Source of the DNA: Herminiimonas arsenicoxydans
GTDB taxonomy: Bacteria; Pseudomonadota; Gammaproteobacteria; Burkholderiales; Burkholderiaceae_D
NCBI GenBank assembly: GCA_000026125.1
Contig: CU207211.1
Span: 2,356,001-2,420,000 of the forward strand
Direction: 5' to 3'
Length of the DNA stretch: 64,000 nucleotides
Positions 10,136 through 19,058 of this stretch are shown here, piece after piece. The position numbers were made by a program, and so were the translations under genes. Each line of letters opens with the position of its first letter. Within the stretch, counting starts at the first letter, position 1. Below the pieces are notes generated by a model. It was given only the letters and a program-made list of their open reading frames with translations. It was not told where the DNA came from and ran no database searches.

Positions 10136-10161
10136 ATCGGCAAGAAGCTTGTATCTGGAAT

Positions 10162-10413
10162 TTATTTCTTAATCAACTGCTTTTCAAAAGCAATATCGGA
10201 CTTGGTCTGGCGTCTTGGGGTTTGCGGGCCGTAGGCCTTGACGAAAGCGACAAATTCATCCAGCGCCATGCGTTCGCACAACTTCACCGGCGCAGCGCCG
10301 GAATGATCGACCAGATAAAACGACTCATCGGCATTACGCACCATCGCGTAGCCGTCATTGCCGCTGCGTTCCTTCAGCCGCTCGACGGCGGCAGTGGCTC
10401 GGGTTGACCTCAC
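10162..10413 (-). CDS. Small hypothetical protein (83 aa)
   Basis: An 83-residue basic protein that starts with GTG; AGGAG sits 6 nt upstream, which decides the start. The sequence NDGYAMVRNADESFYLVDHSG, followed by APVKLCERMALDEFVAFV, looks like a compact alpha/beta fold, and the C terminus is lysine-rich. No family recognised. It is placed between the methyltransferase gene (21 nt away) and the DUF6572-like gene, so the three may form one operon. Confidence 0.65.
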   Translation of the reverse strand: MRSTRATAAVERLKERSGNDGYAMVRNADESFYLVDHSGAAPVKLCERMALDEFVAFVKAYGPQTPRRQTKSDIAFEKQLIKK

Positions 10414-10434
10414 GTCATGCTCCTGTTTTCCGTC

Positions 10435-11091
10435 TTAGCGCAAACGCGCGGTCAGCATCCAGTAATGTTCAAAATGATGAACACGCATATCTTTTAACAA
10501 GGGCCCCAGGCGTTTGCGCAAGGTGCTATTGGTATAGTAATTTTTAAGGATTTCGTAACGCTCGCCATCCGGGAGGGTATGAATCTGGTAAGTGTTGCCT
10601 TCCAGATCAGTGCGCGCGATCACGGTTTTTTCTGTATCGACTTGCGAATTGTCGACCAGCACCAGCAAGCCGTCCTTGCCTATGAGCTTGCGTATGCGTG
10701 CTATGACTTCAACCTGATCCTGGCGCTTGACATGCGACCACCAGAAGCCGGCGAAACAGGCGGTGAACTCGCCTTCCACTTGCGGATCGAGTGCGTCGGC
10801 GACCGCGAACTGCACGACTTCCTCCGGCAATTCCCTGGCTCTGGCTTGTTCCAGCAAGGAGGGATTGATATCAGTAGCCAGCACAGAGGCTGCATATTCC
10901 GCCAGCTCATCGGTCCAGTAACCATCGCCGCACGCCAGCTCCAGCACATGCTGATCGGTCATCAAATTGCGCAAATTGTCCATGATCTCGTCGAGTGCAT
11001 CCATGCCATCCGGATTCTCTACATCTTCTTCGTCGAAATTGTTGCGCCGCGCGTAATACGCTGCCATATCGGTATTGACCGGTTTGATCAT
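10435..11091 (-). CDS. Class I SAM-dependent methyltransferase
   Basis: A 218-residue Rossmann methyltransferase. SAM motif I is VLELACGDGYWTDELA (about residues 50-65). The acidic ribose-binding residue lies in VLATDINPS, motif II/III in FAVADALDP, and ACFAGFWWSHVKRQD is probably the substrate region. The substrate is unknown. Similar small methyltransferases act on metabolites such as quinone or polyketide precursors, but nothing here fixes that. AGGAAG precedes the ATG at 10 nt. Confidence 0.85.
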   Translation of the reverse strand: MIKPVNTDMAAYYARRNNFDEEDVENPDGMDALDEIMDNLRNLMTDQHVLELACGDGYWTDELAEYAASVLATDINPSLLEQARARELPEEVVQFAVADALDPQVEGEFTACFAGFWWSHVKRQDQVEVIARIRKLIGKDGLLVLVDNSQVDTEKTVIARTDLEGNTYQIHTLPDGERYEILKNYYTNSTLRKRLGPLLKDMRVHHFEHYWMLTARLR

Positions 11092-11145
11092 GCTTCGTTT
11101 ACTTCCTGATTAAATCGTTCATATTCATCTTTGCTATGTTGCATT

Positions 11146-12087
11146 TCATAGCTCGTACATATCCTTGTCGCCGCTCAATACCTGCTCCACCAGCTTGCGA
11201 TTGAGCGTAGGCGTCAACAGCTCGATGAAGGTAAATACATAGCTGCGCAAATAAGCACCTTGCTTCAGCGCCACGCGCGACACATTGGTGCCGAACAAAT
11301 GGCCGGCCGGGATCGCCCGCAGATTCTTGTCGCGCTCGGTATCGAAAGCCATGCCGGCAATAATGCCTATGCCCATGCCCAGCTCGACATAGGTCTTGAT
11401 GACGTCGGCATCGATGGCTTCCAGCAGGATATCAGGCTTCAGATTACGCAGATTGAACGCATGGTCTATCTTGTTGCGTCCGGCAAATGCACTATCGTAG
11501 GTAATGATAGGATAAGCGGCCAATTCTTCCAGCGTAATCGATTTCGATTTCAGCAAGGGATGATCGAGCGGCAGCACTATCTGATGCTCCCATTGATAAC
11601 AAGGAAGGGAAATCAATCCATCCATATTGGCAATCGCCTCGGTCGCAATGGCCAGATCCGCCTGATCCATCAGGACCATTTCAGCAATCTGTTTCGGATT
11701 GCCTTGCAATAAGGACAAGCGCACTTTGGGAAATTTCTGCGTGAATGCCTGCACTACCTTAGGTAGCGAATAACGCGCCTGCGTATGTGTAGTGGCTATC
11801 GTGAAGCTGCCGCTATCGTGCGCCGCGAATTCATTGCCTATGCGTTTGAGCCCTTCTATCTCCAGCATGATCGCTTCGACCGACTTCAGCACCGCCCGGC
11901 CCGGCTCGGTCAGACCGCGTATCCGCTTGCCATGGCGCGAAAAGATATCCACGCCCAGCTCTTCCTCCAGCTCGATGATGGCCTTGGACACACCGGGCTG
12001 CGAAGTAAACAGCGCCTTGGCCGCTTCCGTCAAATTGAAATTTTGCCGAACGGCTTCGCGCACAAAGCGAAGTTGGTGGAGATTCAT
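11146..12087 (-). CDS. cysB: CysB, LysR-type regulator of sulfur assimilation
   Basis: Transcription activator that responds to N-acetylserine or O-acetylserine and to sulfide or thiosulfate. The protein has 313 residues. The N-terminal wHTH MNLHQLRFVREAVRQNFNLT, then ALFTSQPGVSKAIIELEEELG, is diagnostic for the CysB/Cbl subgroup. The effector domain shows the family's IATTHTQARYSLP and TYDSAFAGRNKID. RBS AAGG lies right before ATG 12087. It is divergent from the cys operon that starts at 12237, whose intergenic space contains a dyad (12141-12167) fitting a CysB site. Cbl is the alternative, but the position favours CysB. Confidence 0.93.
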   Translation of the reverse strand: MNLHQLRFVREAVRQNFNLTEAAKALFTSQPGVSKAIIELEEELGVDIFSRHGKRIRGLTEPGRAVLKSVEAIMLEIEGLKRIGNEFAAHDSGSFTIATTHTQARYSLPKVVQAFTQKFPKVRLSLLQGNPKQIAEMVLMDQADLAIATEAIANMDGLISLPCYQWEHQIVLPLDHPLLKSKSITLEELAAYPIITYDSAFAGRNKIDHAFNLRNLKPDILLEAIDADVIKTYVELGMGIGIIAGMAFDTERDKNLRAIPAGHLFGTNVSRVALKQGAYLRSYVFTFIELLTPTLNRKLVEQVLSGDKDMYEL

Positions 12088-12108
12088 GCCTTCCCCTCAT
12101 GGTTTTTC

Positions 12109-12128
12109 GACTGAAAAGCATTTCAGTC
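12109..12128. promoter_or_regulatory. Inverted repeat next to cysB
   Basis: Perfect 8-bp dyad GACTGAAA / TTTCAGTC with a 4-nt spacer, 22 nt upstream of the cysB ATG. It could be an operator or an mRNA hairpin in the cysB leader; nothing in the sequence decides which. Confidence 0.45.
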
Positions 12129-12140
12129 ATTTTTCATCAT

Positions 12141-12167
12141 TGCTTATATCGAAAACACATATAAGCA
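12141..12167. promoter_or_regulatory. Candidate CysB operator
   Basis: Dyad TGCTTATAT / ATATAAGCA with a 9-nt centre, AT-rich and containing the T-N11-A geometry of LysR-type sites. It sits in the cysB / cys-operon divergent region, about 20 bp upstream of the predicted -35 at 12185. Confidence 0.6.
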
Positions 12168-12184
12168 AATAATTACTAAGTCGT

Positions 12185-12212
12185 TTGGAATAAGGCTCAA
12201 GTTTATTACTAT
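12185..12212 (+). promoter_or_regulatory. Probable promoter of the cys operon
   Basis: TTGGAA (12185-12190) and TACTAT (12207-12212) are 16 bp apart, directly downstream of the dyad. The implied start is near 12219, about 18 nt before the first gene. The boxes are imperfect, as expected for an activated promoter. Confidence 0.5.
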
Positions 12213-12236
12213 TTCCCCTACTTTGCGCGGGGTCTT

Positions 12237-13010
12237 ATGTCTGTTTCTTATATCGTTTCAGGTTTTGCTGTCGGTTTGCTGGTCGGTTTGACCGGCGTCG
12301 GCGGCGGTTCCCTGATGACGCCCTTGCTGACACTGCTGTTCGGCGTATCGCCCACAGTGGCGGTCGGCACCGATCTCGCGTTTGCCTCTGCCACCAAGGT
12401 CGCCGGCACCTTTGCCCACCGCTACCGCGGCAATGTGCACTGGCATATCGTCAAGCATTTGTGTCTGGGCGCCCTGCCGGCTGCCGTATTGACCACACTG
12501 ACACTGAAATACTTCGGCGTCCTGGATCAGGAGATCGGCCAGATCATCCGTTACTCAATCGCCGGCTCGGTCATGCTGACCGTAATCGCGCTGATATTCA
12601 GGACCCGCATGCAACACTGGATGAACGCACATCCGGGACGACAAATTCAAGGGGAAAAACTCGTCGTAGCGACCATTGTTTCCGGTGCAATTCTTGGCAC
12701 ATTGGTTACAATCTCGTCTATTGGTGCCGGTGCCATCGGCGCCACCATACTGGTTTTGCTTTATCCACGCCTGACGCCGGCCGAAATTGCCGGTACCGAT
12801 ATCGCCTACGCAGTGCCCTTGACCGCCATCGCGGCCCTCGGCCACTGGTGGCTCGGATCGATCAATTGGGAACTGCTTGCCATGCTGCTGCTGGGCTCTG
12901 TGCCCGGCATCACGCTGGGCTCGCTGGTGGCGCGAACCATACCTGAAAAAGTGCTGCGCGTGTTGCTGGCCAGTGTGCTGACAACCGTCGCCGTGAAGTT
13001 AGTTTACTGA
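12237..13010 (+). CDS. TauE/SafE-family sulfite exporter-like membrane protein
   Basis: A 257-residue polytopic protein with about eight hydrophobic segments. The N-terminal glycine-rich repeat FAVGLLVGLTGVGGGSLMTP and the second-half SIGAGAIGATILVLLYPRLT are the TauE repeat motifs. Family members export sulfite or sulfoacetate or import other anions. As first gene of a sulfate assimilation operon it could remove toxic sulfite or carry sulfate; the direction is not deducible. A GGGG ribosome site precedes ATG 12237. Confidence 0.88.
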   Translation: MSVSYIVSGFAVGLLVGLTGVGGGSLMTPLLTLLFGVSPTVAVGTDLAFASATKVAGTFAHRYRGNVHWHIVKHLCLGALPAAVLTTLTLKYFGVLDQEIGQIIRYSIAGSVMLTVIALIFRTRMQHWMNAHPGRQIQGEKLVVATIVSGAILGTLVTISSIGAGAIGATILVLLYPRLTPAEIAGTDIAYAVPLTAIAALGHWWLGSINWELLAMLLLGSVPGITLGSLVARTIPEKVLRVLLASVLTTVAVKLVY

Positions 13011-13020
13011 GGAATACAAG

Positions 13021-14715
13021 ATGTATCGCTACGATCAATACGACCATCAAATCGTCAAGGAACGCATCGCGCAATATCGCGATCAGGTGCGTCGCCGCCT
13101 GTCGGATGAACTGGCAGAAGACGAATTCCGCATTCTGCGTCTGCAGAACGGCCTCTACATGCAGCGCCACGCCTACATGCTGCGCGTCGCCGTGCCCTAC
13201 GGTCTGCTGTCGTCGGCGCAGATGCGCATGTTCGGCCATATCGCCCGCAAGTATGACCGCGGCTATGGTCACTTCACGACGCGCCAGAACATCCAGTTCA
13301 ACTGGATCAACCTGGAAGAAACGCCGGACATCCTGACCGAACTGGCTTCGGTCGAAATGCACGCCATCCAGACCTCGGGTAACTGCATCCGCAACACCAC
13401 TTCGGACGAACTGGCCGGCGTTGCCGCCGACGAAATCGTCGATCCGCGTCCGTATGCGGAAATCATCCGCGAATGGAGCACCTTCCATCCGGAATTTGCC
13501 TACCTGCCGCGCAAGTTCAAGATCGGCATCAACGGCGCCGTCGAAGATCGTGTTGCAACCGCAATACATGACATCGGCCTGCACGTCATCAAGAACGAAC
13601 AAGGCGAAATCGGCTTCCGCGTGCTGGTCGGCGGCGGCATGGGTCGCACTCCTATCATCGGCAGCGTGATTTGCGAATTCCTGCCGTGGCAGCACATCAT
13701 GACTTATCTCGAAGCCATACTGCGCGTCTACAACCAGTACGGTCGCCGCGACAACATTTACAAGGCGCGCATCAAGATACTGGTGAAGGCCATCGGCATC
13801 GACGAATATCGTCGTCAGGTCGAACAGGAATGGCTGGACATCAAGGATGGTCCCGGCACTCTGACTGCGGAAGAATTGAGTCGCGTTGCGGCATTCTTCA
13901 CGATGCCTGCGTATGCAGCATTGCCGGCGACCGATGCAGAATTCGAGAAGAACAAGACGGAAAACAAGGCTTTCAAAAACTGGCTGAGCCGCAATGTCAA
14001 ACAGCACAAAGTTCCCGGTTATGCCGCCGTCGTGCTGTCATTGAAGAAAACCGGCGTGCCGCCTGGCGATGCAACGGCAGAGCAGCTGGACTTCATGGCC
14101 GAGCTGGCCGACCGCTACAGTTTCGGCGAATTGCGTGTCACGCATGAGCAGAATGTGGTGCTGGCTGACGTCCGCATCGCCGATCTGTACGCGGTATGGG
14201 AAGCGGCCAAATCGCACGGGCTGGCGACGCCGAATATCGGCTTGCTGACCGACATGATCTGCTGCCCTGGCGGCGACTTCTGCTCGCTGGCAAATGCCAA
14301 ATCGCTCCCGATCGCAGCAGCGATTGCGGAACGTTTCGACAATCTGGATTTCCAGCATGACATCGGCGATATCGAATTGAACATCTCCGGCTGCATCAAC
14401 GCCTGCGGCCATCACCACGTCGGCAATATCGGCATCCTCGGTGTGGATAAAGACGGCGCCGAGTGGTATCAGGTATCGATAGGCGGCGCGCAAGGAAACG
14501 AAAGCTCGATCGGCAAGATCATCGGCCCGTCGTTCTCGGCATATCAAATGCCGACCGTGATCGAACGCCTGTTGCAGGTTTACGTACGCGACCGCATCGA
14601 AGATGAACGCTTCATCGACACCGCCCGTCGCATAGGAATCGCACCGTTCAAGGAACATGTGTACGCCACGCCGATCAAGGTTGTGCAAGCTACAGGAGAA
14701 GATGCATATGCTTAA
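13021..14715 (+). CDS. cysI: Sulfite reductase hemoprotein (nitrite/sulfite reductase, CysI)
   Basis: Siroheme-[4Fe-4S] enzyme that reduces sulfite to sulfide with six electrons. The protein has 564 residues. Two ferredoxin-like halves are recognisable (YGHFTTRQNIQFNWI in the first). The cluster cysteines are in MICCPGGDFCSLANAK and in LNISGCINACGHHHVG near residues 415-470, the siroheme-bridging region. No flavoprotein CysJ is encoded nearby; instead the small DUF934 protein follows with an 8-nt overlap. A different electron donor, such as ferredoxin, is therefore likely. That is inference from context. Confidence 0.95.
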   Translation: MYRYDQYDHQIVKERIAQYRDQVRRRLSDELAEDEFRILRLQNGLYMQRHAYMLRVAVPYGLLSSAQMRMFGHIARKYDRGYGHFTTRQNIQFNWINLEETPDILTELASVEMHAIQTSGNCIRNTTSDELAGVAADEIVDPRPYAEIIREWSTFHPEFAYLPRKFKIGINGAVEDRVATAIHDIGLHVIKNEQGEIGFRVLVGGGMGRTPIIGSVICEFLPWQHIMTYLEAILRVYNQYGRRDNIYKARIKILVKAIGIDEYRRQVEQEWLDIKDGPGTLTAEELSRVAAFFTMPAYAALPATDAEFEKNKTENKAFKNWLSRNVKQHKVPGYAAVVLSLKKTGVPPGDATAEQLDFMAELADRYSFGELRVTHEQNVVLADVRIADLYAVWEAAKSHGLATPNIGLLTDMICCPGGDFCSLANAKSLPIAAAIAERFDNLDFQHDIGDIELNISGCINACGHHHVGNIGILGVDKDGAEWYQVSIGGAQGNESSIGKIIGPSFSAYQMPTVIERLLQVYVRDRIEDERFIDTARRIGIAPFKEHVYATPIKVVQATGEDAYA

Positions 14716-15265
14716 CATCATCAAGGATAAAGCCGTTGTCGGCGAAGACGACTGGACATTGCTGCGTCTGAAAACGGAAATCGTGGCAGGTACGGAAGAG
14801 CAAGTGACCGAAAAACCGGAAGATGCTTTCGTCCCCGCCGGCAAAGTCATTGTGCCGCTCGCCGTATGGCAGGCGCAACGCGTACAACTGGAAGCACGCA
14901 ACGATATCGGCGTCTGGCTCGCCAGCGACGAACGTCCGGAAGCATTGAAAGACGACGCGGCCAGATTTTCGATGATCGCGATTGATTTTCCGAAATTTGC
15001 CGATGGTCGCGGTTATTCGATTGCCTACAATCTGCGCATGCGTTACGGCTACACCGGCGAACTGCGCGCGGTCGGCGATGTGCTGCGCGACCAGTTGTTT
15101 TACATGCAGCGCGTCGGCTTCAACTCGTTTGCCATCCGTGCAGATCGCGACGCCAATGATGCGCTGAAGGGCTTGAGCGATTTTTCCGAAAGCTATCAAC
15201 AGTCGTGGGATAAAAAAACACCTTTATTCCGTCGCGTGGACCGTCAGGCAGTGGCACCAAAATGA
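14708..15265 (+). CDS. DUF934 protein, sulfite-reductase-associated
   Basis: A 185-residue protein of the DUF934 family, which almost always follows CysI in Beta- and Gammaproteobacteria that lack CysJ. Motifs visible are FPKFADGRGYSIAYNLRMRY and LRAVGDVLRDQLFYMQRVGF. The biochemical role is not established; assistance in sulfite reduction or electron transfer is the usual guess. ATG 14708 is chosen over 14702 because AGGAG (14694-14698) then has a 9-nt spacing. It overlaps cysI by 8 nt and cysH by 4 nt. Confidence 0.9.
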   Translation: MLNIIKDKAVVGEDDWTLLRLKTEIVAGTEEQVTEKPEDAFVPAGKVIVPLAVWQAQRVQLEARNDIGVWLASDERPEALKDDAARFSMIAIDFPKFADGRGYSIAYNLRMRYGYTGELRAVGDVLRDQLFYMQRVGFNSFAIRADRDANDALKGLSDFSESYQQSWDKKTPLFRRVDRQAVAPK

Positions 15266-15990
15266 ACGAAACTGATTTCGCCACGCTGGTTGCGACCACG
15301 CAAAAAACGCTGCAGCACGTGGCGGATCAGTTTGCGCCCGCCGTTTTCGCTTCCAGCCTGGCAGCAGAAGACCAGGTGCTGACCGACATGATACTGCGCA
15401 GCAAACTGCCGATCACGATTTTCACGCTGGAAACCGGCCGCCTGCATGCAGAAACACTGGGCGTGCTCGATCGCATCAAGGAAACCTACGGTGTCGAGAT
15501 CGCCTTGTATCGTCCGCAGCCGGAAGCGGTTGACGCCTACGTCAGGCAAAACGGCTTGAATGCCTTTTATGAAAGCGTGGACATGCGCAAGGAGTGCTGC
15601 CGCATCCGCAAGGTCGAACCCTTGAATCGCGCCTTGCAAGGCAATCGTTCATGGATTACCGGCCAGCGCCGCGCGCAATCAAGTACGCGCGCCGAACTCC
15701 ATGTGCAGGAACAGGATGACGCGCACGACATGGTGAAGTTCAATCCGCTGGCGGACTGGTCGGAAGCAGATGTCTGGCATTACATCCGCAGCAACAACGT
15801 GCCGTACAACCCGCTGCACGACAAAGGCTACCCATCCATAGGCTGCGAACCCTGCACCCGCGCCATACAGCCCGGCGAAGATGTACGCGCAGGTCGCTGG
15901 TGGTGGGAAAACCCGGAATCCAAGGAATGCGGTTTGCACGTCGTTGACGGCAAGCTGATCAGAATCAAACCCGTATCTACTACAGCGTGA
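15262..15990 (+). CDS. cysH: Assimilatory APS reductase (CysH, [4Fe-4S] type)
   Basis: Reduces adenylylsulfate (APS) to sulfite with thioredoxin. The protein has 242 residues. Two cysteine pairs that ligate a [4Fe-4S] cluster, KECCRIRKVEPL and GCEPCTRAI, mark it as the APS-using bacterial type rather than the PAPS-using E. coli type. The C-terminal KECGLH carries the catalytic cysteine. This agrees with the absence of an APS kinase (cysC) in the operon. The start overlaps the DUF934 stop (ATGA). Confidence 0.95.
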   Translation: MNETDFATLVATTQKTLQHVADQFAPAVFASSLAAEDQVLTDMILRSKLPITIFTLETGRLHAETLGVLDRIKETYGVEIALYRPQPEAVDAYVRQNGLNAFYESVDMRKECCRIRKVEPLNRALQGNRSWITGQRRAQSSTRAELHVQEQDDAHDMVKFNPLADWSEADVWHYIRSNNVPYNPLHDKGYPSIGCEPCTRAIQPGEDVRAGRWWWENPESKECGLHVVDGKLIRIKPVSTTA

Positions 15991-16000
15991 GAACCACAAG

Positions 16001-16936
16001 ATGAACACAGCAGTTGACAAGATTTTCCTCGATGCCGCCAGCAGCAAGCACCTTGATTGGCTGGAGTCCGAAGCAATCCACATCATGCGCGAAGTCGCAG
16101 CCGAGTGCAGCAATCCTGCACTGCTGTTTTCCGGCGGCAAGGATTCCGTCGTCATGCTGCGACTGGCGGAAAAGGCATTCCGTCCGGGCAAATTCCCATT
16201 CCCGCTGGTGCATATCGATACCGGCCACAACTTTGACGAAGTGATTCAGTTCCGCGACAAGCGCGTAGCCGAACTCGGTGAACGCCTGATCGTCGGCTCG
16301 GTCGAAGATTCGATCAAGCGCGGCACCGTGCGCCTGCGCAATCCGCAAACCGATTCGCGCAATGCAGCACAAGCGGTGACCTTGCTGGAAACCATCGCCG
16401 AACATAAATTCGATGCCTGCATAGGCGGTGCCCGCCGCGATGAAGAAAAAGCGCGCGCCAAGGAACGCATCTTTTCCTTCCGCGACGACTTCGGTCAATG
16501 GAATCCAAAAGCGCAGCGTCCTGAACTCTGGGACTTGTACAACACTCGCGTCCATCCGGGCGAAAACATGCGCGTGTTCCCGATCTCGAACTGGACCGAA
16601 CTCGATGTCTGGCAATACATCGCCCGCGAAAAACTGGAATTGCCGTCGATCTACTTCGCGCACCAGCGTCAGGTCATTCCGCGCAATGGTCTGCTGGTGC
16701 CGCTGACCAATCTGACGCCGGCGAAAGAAGGCGAAACGATAGAAACGCAAACGGTGCGCTTCCGCACCGTCGGCGACATTTCGTGCACCTGCCCGGTTTC
16801 ATCGAATGCAGATACGGTCGACGCCATCATTGCGGAAACCGCCATTACCCAAATTACCGAACGCGGCGCTACCCGCATGGATGATCAAACGTCCGAAGCG
16901 TCGATGGAAAAACGTAAAAAAGAAGGATATTTCTGA
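16001..16936 (+). CDS. cysD: Sulfate adenylyltransferase subunit 2 (CysD)
   Basis: Catalytic subunit of heterodimeric ATP sulfurylase (ATP + sulfate to APS + PPi). The protein has 311 residues. The PP-loop LLFSGGKDSVVMLRLAEKAF lies near residue 45, with HIDTGHNFDEVI and the family's GGARRDEEKARAKER downstream. It is followed by cysN with a 1-nt overlap, so the two subunits are coupled. Length and sequence are those of a full CysD. Confidence 0.97.
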   Translation: MNTAVDKIFLDAASSKHLDWLESEAIHIMREVAAECSNPALLFSGGKDSVVMLRLAEKAFRPGKFPFPLVHIDTGHNFDEVIQFRDKRVAELGERLIVGSVEDSIKRGTVRLRNPQTDSRNAAQAVTLLETIAEHKFDACIGGARRDEEKARAKERIFSFRDDFGQWNPKAQRPELWDLYNTRVHPGENMRVFPISNWTELDVWQYIAREKLELPSIYFAHQRQVIPRNGLLVPLTNLTPAKEGETIETQTVRFRTVGDISCTCPVSSNADTVDAIIAETAITQITERGATRMDDQTSEASMEKRKKEGYF

Positions 16937-18267
16937 TGAACGCAGTCCTTGCAGAACAAGCTATCACCCGCACTGGCGGCAACGCGGCCGAACGCGGTTT
17001 GCTGCGTTTCATTACCGCCGGTTCCGTCGATGACGGCAAGAGCACGCTGATCGGCCGCCTGCTGTTCGACAGCAAAGGCATCTTCGCCGATCAGCTCGAT
17101 GCGATGTCGCGCGCCAAGCACAAACGCACAGTCGGCGACACCATCGATCTGTCGCTGCTGACCGACGGCCTGGAAGCGGAACGCGAACAAGGCATCACGA
17201 TCGACGTCGCCTATCGCTACTTCGCCACCCCGAAACGCAAGTTCATCATTGCCGATACGCCGGGCCATGAACAGTACACACGCAATATGGTGACGGGCGC
17301 CTCGACCGCCGATGCGGTGATCATTCTGATCGACGTGTCCAAAGTGAAATTGGGCGACGATGGCAGCGTGGAATTGCTGATCCAGACCAAGCGCCATTCG
17401 ACCATTGCACACCTGCTGCAGATCGAACACGTGATCGTGGCGGTCAACAAGATGGATCTGGTCAACTACGATCAAAAAGTCTATGACCGTATCGTCGCCG
17501 CCTACGTCGAGTTTGCCAAAACACTGGGGTTGAAAGATATCCATCCGATTCCGCTGTCGGCACTGGCCGGCGACAACGTCGTGACGCGCGGCGACAAGCT
17601 GGGCTGGTACCAGGGTCCTACGCTGATCGAATTGCTGGAATCGTTGAGCGTCTACGACGAATCGCATGACGAACCCTTCCGTTTCCCGGTGCAACTGGTG
17701 GCGCGTCACAACGGCCACGAAGCCGATGACTTCCGCGGCTACATGGGACGCATAGAGGCCGGCAAAGTGCGCAAAGGCGACAAGCTGGTGGTGCAGCCGA
17801 GCGGTCAGACTGCCACCGTCAAGGACATACAAACCTTTGATGGCTCGATCGAACAAGCGGTGGTCGGTCAATCGATCACCCTGCTGCTGGAAGAGCACGT
17901 AGACATTTCACGTGGCGACATGTTGTCTGCTGCAGATCGCCCAGCTGAATTGCTGAAAACCGTGCATGCCGATCTGTGCTGGCTGTCGGAAGAGCCGCTG
18001 GACCTGCGTCGCAAATACTGGCTCAAGCACACCACGCGACAAGTAGGTGCGCGTGTGACGAAAATCGAATCGCTGCTCGACATCAACACGCAGGAAAAAC
18101 GCGCTGCCGATGAAGTCAAACTCAACGGCATCGCCAGCGTGACCATCAATGTGCAGCAGCCGCTGGCAGCCGATGCCTACGATGCCATCCGTTCGACCGG
18201 CGCCTTCATCCTGATCGATGAAGTCACGCATCAAACGGTGGCAGCCGGCATGATACGCCTCGCATAA
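16936..18267 (+). CDS. cysN: Sulfate adenylyltransferase subunit 1, GTPase (CysN)
   Basis: GTPase subunit of ATP sulfurylase; GTP hydrolysis drives APS synthesis. The protein has 443 residues. P-loop GSVDDGKSTLIGRLL, G3 DTPGHEQYTRNM and G4 NKMD are visible in the N-terminal half, with EF-Tu-like beta-barrel domains behind. It is not fused to an APS kinase (CysC) domain, which agrees with the APS-type CysH upstream. Confidence 0.96.
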   Translation: MNAVLAEQAITRTGGNAAERGLLRFITAGSVDDGKSTLIGRLLFDSKGIFADQLDAMSRAKHKRTVGDTIDLSLLTDGLEAEREQGITIDVAYRYFATPKRKFIIADTPGHEQYTRNMVTGASTADAVIILIDVSKVKLGDDGSVELLIQTKRHSTIAHLLQIEHVIVAVNKMDLVNYDQKVYDRIVAAYVEFAKTLGLKDIHPIPLSALAGDNVVTRGDKLGWYQGPTLIELLESLSVYDESHDEPFRFPVQLVARHNGHEADDFRGYMGRIEAGKVRKGDKLVVQPSGQTATVKDIQTFDGSIEQAVVGQSITLLLEEHVDISRGDMLSAADRPAELLKTVHADLCWLSEEPLDLRRKYWLKHTTRQVGARVTKIESLLDINTQEKRAADEVKLNGIASVTINVQQPLAADAYDAIRSTGAFILIDEVTHQTVAAGMIRLA

Positions 18268-18276
18268 GGCAGCTGC

Positions 18277-19008
18277 ATGCCGCAAGAAAAAAAAGCGTAC
18301 GGAAAAGTCTATCTGATCGGCGCCGGCCCCGGTGCCATCGATCTGATTACCGTACGCGGTGCACGCATACTGGCGCAAGCCGACGTGGTACTGCACGATG
18401 CGCTGGTCACGCCCGAGATGCTGACGCTGTGCCCGCAGGCGGAAAAAATTTCCGTCGGCAAGCGCAGCGGCCAGCGCTCCACCGCACAGATCGCCATCAA
18501 TCAGTTGCTGATCGAATGTGCGGAAAAATACCAATTGATCGTACGCCTGAAAGGCGGCGACCCCATGCTGTTCGGGCGCGCCGATGAGGAGTTGCAGGCG
18601 CTGGAAACGCACGGCATTGCAGTCGAAATCGTGCCCGGCATCACTACTGCATTCGCTGCAGCAGCTGCCACGCAGCAGCCGCTGACCAAACGCGGCGTTG
18701 CCCGCAGCATTGCCTTCTTCACCTCCAGCACGGCACCGAATCAGCCCGACCAATTGACGCTGCCGGACTGCGATACGCTGATTCAATACATGGGTGGTCG
18801 CGAAGCCATCATCACTGCGCAAAAACTGCTGGAACAAGGTCGCTCGCCCAGGCTGCCGGTGGTGGTAGTGGAAAACTGCAGCCTGGAAAGTCAGCGCATC
18901 ATGCGCATGACGCTCCATGAACTGGAACAGGGATTGGGAGAATGTCAGGGACCAGTGCTGGTGATGATAGGAGAAGCGCTGGCTGAACGCAGCACTTCAA
19001 AAAAGTAG
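18277..19008 (+). CDS. cobA: Uroporphyrinogen-III C-methyltransferase (siroheme branch)
   Basis: Methylates uroporphyrinogen III twice to precorrin-2, the committed step to siroheme (and B12). The protein has 243 residues. SUMT motifs are VYLIGAGPGAIDLITVRG, DAL at the active site, and VRLKGGDPMLFGRADEE. It is the stand-alone SUMT domain, not the trifunctional CysG. As last gene of the cys operon it supplies the siroheme needed by CysI. A single-domain CbiX-like chelatase lies convergent at 19059. Confidence 0.95.
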   Translation: MPQEKKAYGKVYLIGAGPGAIDLITVRGARILAQADVVLHDALVTPEMLTLCPQAEKISVGKRSGQRSTAQIAINQLLIECAEKYQLIVRLKGGDPMLFGRADEELQALETHGIAVEIVPGITTAFAAAAATQQPLTKRGVARSIAFFTSSTAPNQPDQLTLPDCDTLIQYMGGREAIITAQKLLEQGRSPRLPVVVVENCSLESQRIMRMTLHELEQGLGECQGPVLVMIGEALAERSTSKK

Positions 19009-19015
19009 TACATAA

Positions 19016-19044
19016 GTGGAACCACAGTCGAGCTGCTGTTCCAC
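19016..19044. terminator. Weak hairpin between convergent cobA and cbiX
   Basis: 7-bp stem GTGGAAC / GTTCCAC with an inner CAG/CTG pairing and no T tract. It may serve as a weak bidirectional terminator in the 50-nt convergent gap. Confidence 0.35.
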
Positions 19045-19058
19045 ATTCAAACGCGCAA

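Noticed and set aside
12910..14007. 365-codon minus-strand open frame opposite cysI
   Set aside because: cysI is unambiguous on the plus strand; this is a shadow frame from codon bias.
16885..18918. Two long minus-strand open frames opposite cysN and cobA
   Set aside because: Both lie entirely within strongly conserved genes and show His/Gln-rich shadow composition.
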